A stretch of DNA of 64,000 nt from Theropithecus gelada (GCF_003255815.1 NC_037669.1:131921307-131985306); one strand, 5' to 3'; shown: positions 1 to 12,800, numbered from the stretch's first letter. Made by a program: numbers and translations. The notes: generated from the letters alone by a model not told the origin.

Positions 1-210
1 AAACAGTCTAAGGAGTAATCATTACATTTCCAATGGCTGGAAGCTTTTGGCAAAATGAGGAGGAAATTTAAAAACACATCATAATGTGGGAGAAAATTTG
101 TAGTTTTAATTGGGAATGTACTTGAACAAGTAAATTTTAGTTTAGACATCGGTAAACTTGAATTTTAATCTGAAATTAAATCCTTATGGAATTACACTAT
201 CACATCCATG

Positions 211-512
211 GTTTTTTTGTTGTTTTTGAGACAGAGTCTTGCTCTGTTGCTCAGGCTGGAGTGCAGTGGCGTGATGTCGGCTCACTGCAACCTCCACCTC
301 CTGGGTTCAAGCGATTCTTCTGCCTCAGTGTCCCAGGTAGCTGGGATTACAGGTGCCTGCCACCATGCCTGGCTAATTTTGAAAATATTTTTAGCACAGA
401 TGGGATTTCACCATGTTGGTCAGGCTGTTCTCGAACTCCTGGCCTCCAGTGATCCACCTGCCTTGGCCTCCCAAAATGTTGGTATTACAGGCGTTAGCCA
501 CTGCACCCAGCC
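211..512 (-). mobile_element. Alu SINE, full-length dimer
   Basis: The poly-T start, the antisense right and left arms and the terminal antisense Alu 5' end are all readable. Several CpG positions have decayed and the middle is altered, so it is an old S- or J-like copy. Open frames here are Alu-derived and not genes. Confidence 0.95.
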
Positions 513-617
513 TCTCCTATGTCATTTAATCATCTATTTTTATGTAGGGTTTACATTACGGCAAAAGAAAAAAAATAGATATGGCTCCTTCATTCTTCCA
601 TGACAGCTAAATGAATG

Positions 618-933
618 TCTTTTTTATTTGAATTCTTTAAAATTTTACTCTAAGTTCCACGATACATGTGCTGAACGTGTAGGTTTGTTACATAGGTATA
701 CATGTGCCATGGTGGTTTGCTGCACCTATCAACCCATCATCTAGGTTTTAAGCCCCACATGCATTAGGTATTTGTGCTAATGCTGTCCCTCTCCTTGACC
801 CCCACTCCCCGACACAGGCCCCGGTGTGTGATGTTCCCCTCCCTGTGTTCATGTGCTCTCTTTCTTCAACTCCTACTTTTGAGTGAGAACATGCGGTGTT
901 TGGTTTTCTGTTCCTGTGTTAGTTTGCTGCGAA
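618..933 (-). mobile_element. L1 3' UTR fragment
   Basis: The segment reads as the antisense of the L1 3' end: the text 'acatgtgccatggtggtttgctgcacc', here split by substitutions, then the C-rich stretch and the 'gagaacatgcggtgtttggt' block. It is 5' truncated just after 'agtttgctg'. Many mismatches to the younger copy at 37.3 kb suggest an older primate L1. Confidence 0.9.
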
Positions 934-3900
934 GTCTCAGTTGGACATACAATTATCTAAGGCCTTCTCCCATGTAAAGGCCTCCCAGTTACCCTCTAGT
1001 CAAACAGATGAGTGTCAACTCTACACTGCTTGCTGGGACCTCATGTCATTCCACAGTCCTGTTCTTGTTTCTAGGTGAATCATACAAGTCAGTATACTCA
1101 GGGTGAAGAATCTCTGGGTATCATATACAGCAACTCAGCAGAATCACCAAATTTAGCTTGGCAGGATAATGCATTAGTCTGAACTGTTTCACCCAGTGTC
1201 TTAGCCCTAACCTGTGGGGAAGCCAGGTCTTTTAACCTGAGACTTGCTTGGCAACTTGAGCTGCAAATCCTAAGTGCTCCTCTGTAACCTCCTGACATCC
1301 ATGCCATTTGTCCCATGCCTGGTCTATCTTGAACTCCTAGGTCTTCAGGGTCTCTCCAGCCTGAACCTTTACCTCCATCAGTTCTTGGACTTCTTATTCT
1401 AGTTCTTTTGAAGTTTTTGCTCTTCTTGCTCCCTTTTTTCTCAGTCTTCACAAATAAGATCTTGGGACCCATACTATCTGTTAAGATGGGGAAAAGAGAG
1501 GCTAGCTGCCTCTGGGCTCAGAAGTGCTAGTGACTGGATCCTTCCTTCCTAGCCTCTCTCCAGAAGAGGGAGGAGAGGGTTTGATAGGTGGGTGGGATTT
1601 TACCTGTGGAAAAGTAAAGACATTATGAAAGCTAGTGAAGCTTTTTTGGGTGAACTTTTAAAGTCAAAGAGTTTATCAAAGAATCATGGGAAATTTAACT
1701 GGGGAGCTCTGGGTTGGTGTCTCTGATTGGTGGCTCAGGTAGGAAGAAGCCAAGAGCAGACTTTTTAGGCCCTAGGCTCCGGAAATAAAGAGAGCCTCCT
1801 GGTTTCCTTCTCAATGGTCTCACCTACTTCCTAAGCCTGGAGGAGGGGCAGGGACTCTGGTAAAACCTGGCCGTAAATCTTCCTGTCGGTTTTGGTTTTC
1901 AGGATCCTGACCCATTATATGTGGTGCTAGAGAGCAAGAAATTCTAAGCAGTAAAGACTTCCACCGCCCAATGGTCTGGGAGGATATTCATTCTTGTCCT
2001 AAAGCCCACTGTGTTTTCCCATCTTGTAATGGGGTGGTCATCTAAATAAAGTTCCACCAAGCATTATGACCTGGCATAGTCCCATTGTCCCAAACCACTG
2101 TCACCACCCAAATGTTTGTGTCTTGCCTACAAATGTCAACCAAGTCTGTTGGTCACCTATCCTAGCATGCCACCTGTACTGAGTCCAGCAGAATTCCATA
2201 AGAGCCATTTATGTATTTTTTTTTTTTTTTGCCACAGGCAGAGGAAAAGCTGGCCCTTGATGTTCCTAAAGCCAGCCCCTGCTATCCACAAGCTCCCTCG
2301 AACCCCCTGACCTTCCCAGGAGACCTTATCTTGGACTTGTCACTTCCATTCATTAAGGACAATATAAACTTGAGAGCTGTTGGGAAAGGCTATTTTAGTA
2401 GATTCCAAGTTCTCTGTGACCATGGCTATACAAGGCTGTGGGGTGGGGCCTGTCACTTCATTCCAGTTGTTCTCACTAAGCCTCGGCCATTAGAGACTCC
2501 TCTAGGAGGAAACCTGTCTTCTTCTGTGTAGATGCTTCATCTACAAAAAGCACGATCTCATGTTTGTGGGGCCCCTTCTGCACCCTTGAAGTTGTCAAGA
2601 CACACATGTGAGTCATCTGGGGGCACTCCGTCATGACAACTCTTCACCCCGTTCTCACCTCACTGAGCAGGCAAATTAGTTTTATGTTAGGGTTGATAGC
2701 ATTTATGCTTCAGTTCCTTTCGATGCATGTATAACTGCTGAGCCACCAGAGATCTAATAGGTACCACATTCCAACACGCAAGCTTCCAGAAGACTTAACA
2801 GAAAAGTGCTTACAGACTCTCGAACTCTTCACCTATGTCAAGGGCACATGAAACATTGACGAGAGTAGGGACAGAAAGTTGGTGAAGTGAATTTTTGGAA
2901 AGCGTTGTTGGTGCATGAAGAGTCTGATCCCCAATAAAGAGCAAGGACTCCTCCCATCTCAAACCCAGTGAAAGGGGCTTCAAGACAACCTTGGGGGAAA
3001 GGGGCCTCCCAGAGCTGGGTCATGGCAGTCTGGGGTCAACTTTGAGAAGTGAAACTAAATGTTGAAGAGTGGGCTGGCCAACAGTTTTGGTTGTGAGCAA
3101 AGGAGTGAGACCCGGATAGGACCAGATGGCACTCACAGACTTTGTGAACACATGTTTTGTGTGCTCCAAATGTAGGTCACAGCATGAGAGAGAGCTGGGG
3201 GCAAACAGAGCTGAGAGGATGTGAAGGTCTGGCTGGATTCCTAGAGGCTGGTATCCGAAGTCAGGTGCCAGCAGATTAGAGATGAATTCACCTGCAGCAT
3301 GATAGCTGCCAGCTGGATAACCTATGTTCTTGTTTTGGGGAGTCAGGTGGGGGTGAGCACAGCTCTCCAAAGAATCCACAAAATACCCACAGGAGGAAGC
3401 CTGCACTTTAAACACCTACCAGACCTAGAAAGCTTGGAGCCAGAAGATGACAGAACAAGTCAATTCAGAACCTTTCTGTGACCCTCTGACCCTGGAGAGA
3501 TCAGAAGCTACTGCAGCAAAAGGGCGGGGCCAGAAATTAGCAAGGCAGGGGCCAGGGAGACCAGCACAGGCTTTCCTCAAATTGAGGTTTCCTGTCAGCA
3601 GCGAGCCCTGAGCCCCGGGTGGGCACAGACCCAAGAGGGACAGCTTCAACTTTAAGTCACAGTTGGAGTGTTTAATTTGATCCTGGCCAGACATATTAGG
3701 AACAGTATTGATGTGAGAGGGGATTTGTGACTTAAGAAGTGAACAGAGAAGTTGTAAGACCCACCTGATCTTTTATGCAGGGCATGGGGAGAAGGAGTAC
3801 CAGTGACATTTTAAAGGGACAGTGGCAGGCAAAATTAAGTTGCTATGTGCCAATATTCCAGACGATTCACTTCTTCAATGTGCCTGTAACATATATTTAT

Positions 3901-4148
3901 AGTTTGCTTCATATAGTCAGCATACATTTATTGATTTATACCCAACACTGAGAACACAAAAGTGAAACATAGTCAGGATTCCTGTCCTTGAGGAATTCAT
4001 GGTCTTGTCAGGGAAGTGGACATTTTCTCTACAATGAGTCTGAGTCTGAGTCATTTACAACTGTGTCTGCTATAGTGGTCTTGTGTAAGGTTGAATTGAA
4101 TTGCATAATGCCAAACCCACAGAGCCTCTCTCTCTCTCCAAAGTTCTT
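934..4148. other. Unique intergenic DNA, no gene seen
   Basis: I see no known repeat, RNA gene or coding region. The open frames are short, overlap on opposite strands and show no recognisable domain. A poly-T run lies at 2219-2231. Ancient diverged repeats could be present below the level visible by eye. Confidence 0.5.
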
Positions 4149-4443
4149 TATTTTTTATTTATTTATTTTTTTAGAGATGGGGGTCTCACTGTGTTGTCCA
4201 GGCTGGAGTGCAGGGGCCCAGTCATAGCTCACTGTAATCTTGACCTCCGGGGCTCAAGTGGGCCTCCTGCCTCAGCTTTCCAAGTAGCTGGGACTATAAC
4301 ATATGCAACCATGCCTGGCTAATTTTTTATTTTTATCTTTTGTAGAGACAGGGGCTGGTCTAAAACTCATGGGCTCAAACGAGCCTCCTACCTTGGCCTC
4401 CCAAAGTGCTGGGGTTACAGGTATGAGCCTCTGTGTGCCTGAC
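4149..4443 (-). mobile_element. Alu SINE, old (J-like)
   Basis: Antisense Alu dimer after a TTTA-rich tail. Left-arm features such as 'gggctcaagtgggcctcctgcctcagc' and the mononucleotide decay point to a J-like copy. Confidence 0.93.
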
Positions 4444-5526
4444 CACTGTCCCCAGAGTTCTAATCTAAGGCACACCAACTCAGGAAAGGTCAGGTGCCTC
4501 CCAGCTAGTCATGCCTTAATGCTGTGGCTCATTGTAAGCGGTCCTTGCTATTTGCAGGCGATGCACTCGCCCAGTAGGAGGACACTGTGTCTATGTGTTT
4601 CCTCCCAGGCGAAATGCAGGGACCTTGGTCACCACCCACTGAGAGTTATTCCTATGAATTGCAGGTGTGAAAGCTGAGCAGTAGCAATATCTGGACATGG
4701 AGAGAGCCACGCTTACTGTCCTGAGAGTCACAGGGATGATAAAGAAAGAGGTTCATGTAGAGCTTTCTTATGCAGCAGAGAGGAGAGAAAAGAGCACTGG
4801 GTGTGAGTAAGAAGACTGACCAGAGGAAAGGGATGGAACAGGCCAATGTGTTTGGGGCAGTCTCTCCTCTTTACAGACTGAAGTTGTCAGGGGCTCCGCT
4901 GAGCTGCCAGGAGTTAGAGCAGCCAATGAAAGCAACAAGCCAAAAATGAGAGTCACAGTGAAGCCCTTAGTCACTTACTGTGATTGTATAAGCAAGAGCT
5001 AAGACCAGAGAAAGCGCCAACTCCCCTGTGTTCCATCTTCCCCGTGGAACAGCATATCAGTGGAGGCTCAGGTAGATCAGCATGGATGTAAAGGAGTGGA
5101 GGATCATCTCAGCCCCAAAAGCTCTGGCAGTTTTATGGAGGATCTGGGGGTGGTGTGTGATAGGGGGCATAGCAGGTAAGGGCTCAGAATGGAGAAGTGC
5201 TGAGTCAGAGCAGAGAAAAGTGGCTTGGACGTTCCCTAAGGAGCCCTCCAAATGGAGGCACCTGGGCTAGGAATCAGTGATGCATAACAGCGCGGGCAGC
5301 TTCCCCATGAGGCCTGCCAGGCTAAGCCTTGTCATTGCTCATAGACAGGCCTGAAAAATCACCCACAGGATTTTGGCCTGGAGGTGGAATTCACAAGAGT
5401 GACTTGATGATGCTGCTAACACGGATCTTTATGACAAAAAGCCTGTAGCTTCTACAAAGAGTGAGAAACAGACATGCTCCTAAGGACTGAGACCTTTCCC
5501 CCACTTTTTTTAAAATTAAAAAAAAA
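4444..5526. other. Unique DNA, no gene seen
   Basis: Mostly single-copy-looking sequence. Small open frames on both strands overlap and carry no domain that I recognise. Confidence 0.45.
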
Positions 5527-5645
5527 AATTGAGATGGAATTTCACCATGATGCCTAGGCTGGTCTTGAACTTGAAGCTCAGGTAATCCATCTGCATTGGC
5601 CTCCCAAAGTGCTAGGATTACAGGTGTGAGCCACCACACCAGGCC
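5527..5645 (-). mobile_element. Alu left-arm monomer or truncated Alu
   Basis: Only the antisense left arm is present, from 'gagatggaatttcaccatg' to the CCAGGCC terminus. It is preceded by an A/T-rich run. It could be a free left monomer (FLAM) or a deleted Alu. Confidence 0.85.
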
Positions 5646-5984
5646 AGGGCTGAGATCTTAAATCTGAAACACTGTCTTCCCGCAGTGTCACTAGGAAAAC
5701 GAATCCCCTCTTGGATCTGGCTTTATCCAGGAGGGTTTGGGTCATCCCCTCTATGGGGACTCAGGGAGCCAAGAAAGCCTTTGTGGAAACCTGTGCCTTC
5801 CTTCCCTTGACCAGCTCCCCTCCCTCCTGAGGGGCTGAAGTTCCCTGCCCAGTGCTCCAGAGTTCATGCCACCCTGTTGGGGTTACAGGAGGGATGCTGA
5901 ACCCAAGGTAATGCCTGTGTTATATTAAGTGAAGGTGAGGGTCATTTTAATCAAGCAATTGCCAACTCTGGGGATTTCTGGGTT

Positions 5985-6217
5985 ATGGAGTAGGGTTCGG
6001 ATCTGGAGTCAGAGTGTCAGGTTTAGAATCCCAGCTCTGCATCCTACTGGCCATGTATCTTGGGTTAATTATATAAGTTCACTGAGCCTCAGTTTTCTCA
6101 TCTGTAGAATAAGCATCTCGCCAATACCAGCCTTATGCAGTTGTTAGAGAGAATTAAATGAGTTAATGCACATGAAGTGCCTAGCCTATGCCCGGCACAC
6201 AATGTGTGTCCAAAGGC
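5985..6217 (+). mobile_element. MIR SINE
   Basis: Sense MIR: a tRNA-like head region with 'gaatcccagctctgc', the core 'cctcagttttctcatctgtagaat', then the 'attaaatgagttaatgcacatgaagtgccta' tail. It is an ancient mammalian SINE. Confidence 0.9.
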
Positions 6218-7502
6218 AGTCATTGATTTGGGCTTATTTGACTATCTGGGGGAGAGGAGCAGCCGAGACGGAAGAAAAGTTGAGGGTGCGGGTGATGGGC
6301 ATTTTGCTGCTTCATAGCTCCATGGAGGACGTTACTCTTGAATCTAGAAGCTCAATTCCCAGAGAGAGAAGAACTTTTCCTCAATCAAGGGTAATAGAGT
6401 AATTTCAGCTCCCTGCTTGAGTCTTCTTTTTCAAGGTAAAGAGTCGTGCCATAGAGTGCTGTATGATAAACACACATGGTAGCAATAACTTAAGCATACC
6501 CTGATAATGACCCTGTAGGGCAGGTGCACCAGAGTGTATGTTCCCAGCTAGGGAATCCTGGAGTGGCCAACCTGGAGATTCATTCCTTGTCCATGAGGAG
6601 CATCTGGGCCTGCAGCCCATCCCATGGAACATGGGCCCTACAGGGGATCAAGGCCCGGAGCTTTGGCTTGAATGAAGGTTGCCAGGTGGAGATTGTTAGG
6701 GAAGCAGTGCTAAGTGAAAACGCTACATAAACTGCATGCCTTTTGCAGTTGGGTTCTTCTGCCCAGCTCACTGTCACTGGACTCTCTGCCCTGTATGTAA
6801 GTTCCCAGTAAAAGTCTATACCTCATTTGCTGGCTCTGGGTCTCCTCTTTGGCCCCCTGAAACTGGTGCCTTTCCCACTGGAGTTGATCGGGATTTGGCA
6901 CATCAGGCACGTGGGCAGAAGAACTCGTTTAAACCTAGAAGGGATTTCCCACTTGCCTACGAGTAAAGTCCATCTAAGAGTGGCTGATACTAGATGGCTT
7001 CAAGGAAGAAAACCAGCCTGGTTTTGACAGTCCTTATTTGCTACTATTCATAGTAGTGAAAGCATAAATGATTTAGGATTAACTCTGGAGACATCTTCTA
7101 AAAAAAGAAAAAGATTTTCTGCTCTCTACAATAGTGATTATTCTTTACATTGGCCCATAATACTTTATTAATAAATTAAAATTATGTTCTGAATGAATGT
7201 TTAATCAAATAACGCAAGTTGAACAATATGGTCAAAATATCCATGACCACACAAAACAACAACTGAGAACTCCCTTCTCCAGATTGCCAACGTGCCTTAC
7301 CTGTTCATGCTGCTTTGCCGACTCGATGGCTACTAACACTGCCATTTCAAGTTCCACATATATCATGAGTTACTCTTCACCATTCTTGCCACATATCTAC
7401 ATTACATTGGCTTGCCTATTAATGAAACTATATGTTATTTTATTAATTTCACACATGGGTTGCACACATATTCTCTTCAAGTTGGGAATTTGTATTTGCA
7501 GT
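6218..7502. other. Unique DNA, no gene seen
   Basis: Several overlapping open frames of 66-78 codons on both strands show no recognisable domain. AT-rich from about 7030 onwards. Confidence 0.45.
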
Positions 7503-7619
7503 TGAGATGGGGTTTCACCATGTTGGCCAGTCTGGTTTCGAACTCCTGACCTCAAGTGATTTGCCCGCCTTCGCCTCCCAAAGTACTGGGATTACAGGCG
7601 TGAGCCACTGCCCCTGGCT
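7503..7619 (-). mobile_element. Alu left-arm fragment
   Basis: Antisense Alu left arm only, from 'gagatggggtttcaccatgttggcc' to 'gccactgcccctggctc'. No right arm or A tail is visible, so it is truncated or a FLAM. Confidence 0.87.
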
Positions 7620-7850
7620 CAGAATCTGCTTTAAGTTCCAGAATTCTATAATCAGATTTTATTTCATTTTTGTTTTTAGGATGCATGATTATAGATGAGA
7701 TGGAGGGAGTTGGGAAAGGTAGAAAATGATTACAGAAACATTTCTTTAGTTTGAAATTGTAATTTTATGCTCTAGGGGCCTTCTATTAGTTCTTGGCACT
7801 GCTTTTGCTAGAGTCTTGGGTGTGATTACTCACCACCATGCTCAAGAGGA

Positions 7851-7902
7851 AAACTAAACAGCCAAGGGATCAAGAGCAAACTAAACAGCCAAGGGATCAA
7901 GG
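7851..7902. repeat. 27-bp tandem duplication, two copies
   Basis: The block beginning AAACTAAACAGCCAAGGG at 7851 recurs at 7878 with essentially perfect identity for about 24 bases. It is a simple recent tandem duplication in otherwise unique DNA. Confidence 0.9.
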
Positions 7903-8148
7903 ATACTCAGCCAGGCTGCACTCAGGGAACAAAAGCCCAGCTAAGCCCCTGAAGGGTCCAGGGAAGGAAGCAGGACAATTGAGGCACTCCTAGGAAAACA
8001 CAAACTGAAAGAAATTGAGAGGCTTCCTAAGAAAAATTATTAAGGGAGAAAGGTATGAGTTATATGAACAGTAGAAACTTGATAAATATGACTGAAATGG
8101 AGCTTACTTATTTTGATAATTATAATGTATTGTCAACCAAGTGTTGGC

Positions 8149-8466
8149 AAGATTATGCATTCCAGGCTGGGTGTGGTGGCTCACGCCTGTAATCCCAGCA
8201 CTTTGGGAGGCCGAGGCAGGCGGATCACGAGGTCAAGAGTTCGAGACGAGCCTGGCCAATATGGTGAAACCCCATCTCTACTAAAAATATAAAAAATTAG
8301 CCAAGCATGGTGGCATGTGCCTGTAGTCCTGGTTACTCTGGGGGCTGAGGCAGAAGAATTGCTTGAATCTAGGAGGCGGAGGTTGCAGTGATCCGAGATC
8401 ACACCATTGCATTCTAGCCTGGAAGACAGAGTGAGACTCTGTCTAAAAAAAAGATTATGCATTCCA
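8149..8466 (+). mobile_element. Alu SINE with 16-bp target duplication
   Basis: Full-length sense Alu body at 8165-8450 with a short A tail. It is flanked by perfect direct repeats AAGATTATGCATTCCA at 8149-8164 and 8451-8466. The perfect duplication and intact arms fit an S-type copy inserted through L1 machinery. Confidence 0.97.
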
Positions 8467-8894
8467 AATAGTTACAGATTAACATTATGGAGGGGAAAAG
8501 GAGTGTTTATCATAATTGTGTGTGAATAGATAGAGGGCTGAGCAAAGTAGGCATAAGGAAATGTAAGGGGAATATCAGGATAGGAAGAAAAACACTTCCA
8601 AACTTGATTGGCTGTGAACTAGCCTTGCAAGGATAGCAGTGGTGATGACTCTGGAATTCACCAGTTATGTACCTTCTCTTGGGACCACTGATGACTACAG
8701 ACATGATGTATGACAATCACCCTGGTGATCTCAGAGAGCTTTTGGACCTCTAGGTTTTGGCCAGCCCAGCATCCAGAGTGTCCTTCAGGGAACTAGCCCT
8801 CCTCCAAAATATGCAGCCTGAGGGAATGTCAACCATGTCTCCTCACCTCCACCACAAGAGGTGTGCATGTGTGCAACGCAACTTTTACATCAGT

Positions 8895-9120
8895 TAGACT
8901 CCTGGTCGCAATTACTGTGGACTTGCTGTGTGCCAGGAACTGTTCTTCAAGCTTTACATATATGAACTCATCTAATCCTCAGAACAACTCTATGAGGCAG
9001 TTACATTTTTCAGATGATCTAAGTGAGGTAAAGAGAGGTTAAATGACTTCCTCAAGGTCACACAGCTCATAAGAGGAAAAGCCAGATTTGAACCTGAGCA
9101 ATCTAGTTCCTTCTGGCTGC
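8895..9120 (-). mobile_element. MIR SINE
   Basis: Antisense MIR: 'tgctgtgtgccaggaactgttc', then the 'gaactcatctaatcctcagaacaactctatgagg' block, then 'aaggtcacacagctcataag'. Nearly full length. Confidence 0.92.
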
Positions 9121-9758
9121 AGGGAAGACAGGGAAAGAAACTATTTTAATTTTTCCAGCCTTTAAAGCAGAGTAAGGCAAGCAAAGTTGGGAGATACTGA
9201 ATGAGTCAACTGTGATGTCTGCCAAATCTGTCTGGTCAGTTTCCTCTTCCCCTCTTGTTAATTATTTCTTCCTGTCTGTTGTGGCTTTGTATGTGATTCA
9301 AATAATTCTCCAATGTCACACTCATTGCTTCATGAACCACATCTTTTATGAGACTTGCAATTTCACTTTGCAATTGATTGCACTGTAGTCTTTGTAGTCA
9401 TGAATATCATCTGAAATTGGCAGGTACATTTACAGTATCTGACAGCCTATGAGAGACTGACCCCAGATCTTTGACTGATAGCTGGTATGGGTACTAGTGT
9501 GTTTGGGCAGGAATGTTTCAGTGGGGGATGATTTAAATAAATGGACAGCTCAGGAGGACATTTTAATAACATATTTACTTTCCTACATAATCTGGTAACC
9601 CAAGTTCTTATATAATGTATACTAGGATCATGATTTGAAATTTGCAGATAGCAGGATGAAATCACTTTTGTCAGACCCAGACAAAATAGGGCCAGAAAAA
9701 CCTGAAAGAGAGGAGGTCCATGCTTTCATGTTTGAGATAAGAAAGTCCCAGGATTTTC
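9121..9758. other. Unique DNA, no gene seen
   Basis: No repeat or gene is recognised between the MIR and the next Alu. Confidence 0.4.
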
Positions 9759-10063
9759 AGCTGGCACGGTGGCTCATGCCTGTAATCCTAGCACTTTGGG
9801 AGGTCGAGGTGGGTAGATCACCCAAGGTCAGGAGTTTGAGACCAGCCTGGCCAACATGGTGAAACCCCATCTCTACTAAAAATGCAAAAATTATCTGGGC
9901 ATGATGGCACGTTCCTGTAATCGCAGCTACTCGGGAGGCTAAGACAGGAGAATCGCTTGAACCTGGGAGGCGGAGGTTGCAGTGAGCCGAGACTGCACCA
10001 TTGCACTCCAGCCTGGGGGACAAGAGCAAAACTCCATCTCAAAAAAAAAAAAAAAAAAAAAAA
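9759..10063 (+). mobile_element. Alu SINE, full length
   Basis: Sense Alu ending in an uninterrupted A run at 10041-10063. The open frames at 9757-10424 on both strands are Alu translations. Confidence 0.95.
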
Positions 10064-10584
10064 TGTCCAAAGACTTTCTAGAAGCCCTTTTACACCTCCT
10101 GCTTTGATAAGGCTTATCATTAGATATGCTTTAGAATTGGCAGTAATTCAGACAAGATGTTCTCAGAAGAACGTTTGCCCAGTAGTGGAATCTCCACCAA
10201 TAACTGACAACAACTCTGGCTTTGAAACTCTGGAGTCAATGAACTCTGTTCTAAGCAACTTATGTAAATCTCTTTTTGCTAGTAAAAGCTCCCCTTATCC
10301 TTCTCTCACCAAACGGGCTGGTGGCTTGCCATTCTGTGCATTCCAGATTATAATCCTGAGTAAATGCAACATATTTAGACATAATTTTCTGTCTTTATTT
10401 AAGTTGACAATAAGAACTTCTTGAATGTGGTACACAGTAACCTAATTCTTAATTCCCCTCAGCCCCATATCTGCCTTAAGGAGGATATTCAAAGAATGTG
10501 GATGCCATTAATAATGACAACAAGAAAGATCTGTAGGCTTGAGGCCCCCTCGGCTCAGCCTCATGCATTCTTCAGTCCTTCAGG

Positions 10585-10866
10585 TTACCCCTCTGTCCAT
10601 AGCTGGATTTGATGTCCATCAGAATTCTTCAGTGTCAGCTGTAGATACAGCTCTCCTTGAGCCACTCCTGCTGCCTTAGGTCCCTCTGTGGCTGACCACA
10701 GAACCTGACTGCAGTTGCAGTCTTGCTTGTGACTTGCCTGCAGAGCCTCTATCTGTTGTTCACCAAGGAGTGTCTGTTGAGCAGCTGATGCTGCTGTCTT
10801 TATGTGGAAGAAGATCTCTTCAACGAATGTTTCACAATTCTTTTTTAAGTCCTGAAATGGTGTCAT
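10585..10866 (-). CDS. Unassigned open frame of 93 codons, possibly a pseudogene or exon
   Basis: This minus-strand frame starts at an ATG at 10864-10866 and ends at a stop at 10585-10587. It lies in non-repeat DNA between an Alu and an AT-rich repeat. The predicted peptide is polar, Gln/Ala-rich and helix-prone (with stretches like AASAAQQTLLGEQQIEALQ), which is more protein-like than the other open frames here. An in-frame stop lies only about eight codons upstream. I see no splice sites, poly-A signal or domain that settles its nature. I do not recognise the family; it could be a fragment of a processed pseudogene, an exon, or chance. No function is claimed. Confidence 0.2.
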   Translation of the reverse strand: MTPFQDLKKNCETFVEEIFFHIKTAASAAQQTLLGEQQIEALQASHKQDCNCSQVLWSATEGPKAAGVAQGELYLQLTLKNSDGHQIQLWTEG

Positions 10867-10982
10867 TATTCCCTCAGTCTTCTGTGATTACATGAAGACC
10901 CTTAGACCATGAAGAAATTTGGAAGGAAGCAGGCAGTGTCTTACTTATCCTCCGTGAAAATTAAAATTATCACTGTCATATA

Positions 10983-11012
10983 TCTATCTATCTATACATA
11001 TATATATACATG
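10983..11012. repeat. Short TATC/TA simple repeat
   Basis: A few TATC units followed by alternating TA, imperfect and short. Confidence 0.75.
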
Positions 11013-11104
11013 TTGAAGATTTTATTCATTGATCAGTGAAGGATTGAATCAGGCATACATTACAACCTGAAGAATAGACATTTATAGATCAAGAATAGTG
11101 AAAT

Positions 11105-11440
11105 GGGCCAGGTATGGTAGCTCACATCTATAATTCCAGCACTTTGGGAGGCTGAGGCAGTAGGATTGCTTGAGGCCAGGAGTTTGAGACCAGGCTAAGC
11201 AACACAGTGAGATAAAAAAATTTTTAAAAATTGTTTTAATTAGCTGGGCATGGTGGCACACCTATAGTGCCAGCTACTTGGGAGGCTGAGGCAGGAGGAT
11301 CACTTGAGCCCAGGAGTTCAAGGTTGTAGTGAACTATGATTGCACCACTCACCGCACTCCAGCCTGGGTGACAGAGCGAGAGAGGGAGACCCTATAACAA
11401 CAGCAACAACAACAACAACAACAACAACAATAACAAAAAC
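11105..11440 (+). mobile_element. Alu SINE, old, with (AAC)n tail
   Basis: Sense Alu with diverged arms, an A/T-rich linker, and a tail expanded into an AAC trinucleotide run at about 11397-11432. Confidence 0.92.
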
Positions 11441-11864
11441 GGAAATGAATATATATGAATGTATAAATGAAGACAAACTAGTTTTCCTGTAGAGGTAGGA
11501 GAATCAAGTGGACCTCTACCAGAAAGGACAGATTTGCATGTGGAAGTGAATCATTTTGCATTGCTATCAATGAATTACAACTTAAAAGGTTGTAAAATAA
11601 TTCAAATGCAATAAAAGATTAGAATCCTATAAACTGGAGGGCTACCCTTTAGACAGTGTCTAATTTTCCATTGAAATACAATTCCTTTTCTCTAAGTTCC
11701 AAAGCATCTCTTTCCTTTGACAGTCAAGCAAGGCATCCTGGGGCCCTATCGTCATTGGGATAACCTTGATATCAGGGTTCCTGAGGTTACCACTAAATGT
11801 TCTTTTTTCCTTGTTTCTCTCAGGATGATTTGGTCCTTATGTAAACTGAGGGATCCTGGTGTCC

Positions 11865-12800
11865 TGCATTGGGGCTCAGAAAATGACACTCCCAATATGG
11901 AACTTTGACATGTTGAACTAAAGAAACAGACTCTCTGTTCACCCCTCAACCCCCGCCCCCCCAACCATCCTCTCTCCCAAAGCACAGAACGAGGCTGTTC
12001 TCTGGAGTTTCCTTATCAGCCTAGAAACTGGAATCACCAAAGGGGAGCATAATTGCCTTCAATCATCTCCCTGAAATGTCATAACCAGAGAATATTAAAA
12101 TTCATCGCACCAAGGAAGAAGCTGAAAATTATACATCACACCTAGAGCCCAGATGAACTTCAATCCCAACGATTGTCAATTCTCTGATCCCATTCAATTT
12201 CTAAAGGGAATTATTTGCTAGCCATTGTCTGAGCATTGGGCCCATTCATTTTTCCTTTTTTATTTTTGAGATGGAGTCTCACTCTATCACCCAGGCTGGA
12301 GTGCAGTGGTGTGATCTCGGCTCACTGCAGCTTCTGCCTCCTGGATTCAAGCGATTTTCCTGACTCAGCCTCCTAAGTAGCTAGGACTACAGGTGCCCGC
12401 CACCATGCCCAGCTAAATTTTTGTAATTTTGGTAGAGACGGGATTTCACCATGTTGGCCAGGTTGGTCTTGAACTCCTGACCTCGTGATTTGCCTTCCTC
12501 GGCCTCCCAAAGTACTGGGATTACAGGTGTGAACCACTACACCCAGCCCATTTTTTCCTAATGATCATTTACCACTCAAAAGAATTGTCCACGTCCCTCC
12601 CCATGTCTTCCTCCCCTATGAAGAAGGGTGTATAGGCACCCATACCATGTTGGGTTATTGGGTAATCATTCTCCTCTGAGTCCCCATACTACGCATGTTA
12701 AATAAATTTTGTATACCTTTTCCCCCCAATTTATCCATTATTGGTTCATTTTTGTGAACCTTCAGAGTGTGGAAGGGAAACTTTCTCTTGTCTCCTACAC
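11865..12800 (+). mobile_element. ERV LTR, MER21-like (tentative), split by an Alu
   Basis: The segment runs from 'ggggctcagaaaatgacactcccaatatgg' through a C-rich stretch (11941-11962) to an LTR-like 3' part with 'catgttaaataaattttgtatacc' (polyadenylation signal region), then 'gtgtggaagggaaactttctctt'. This order is typical of ERVL-class LTRs. An antisense Alu interrupts it at 12254-12548. The family name is from memory. Confidence 0.65.
12254..12548 (-). mobile_element. Alu SINE inserted in the LTR
   Basis: Antisense full-length Alu. CCCATT..TTTTTCC occurs imperfectly on both sides (12241-12255 and 12546-12557), consistent with a target duplication in the LTR. Confidence 0.93.
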
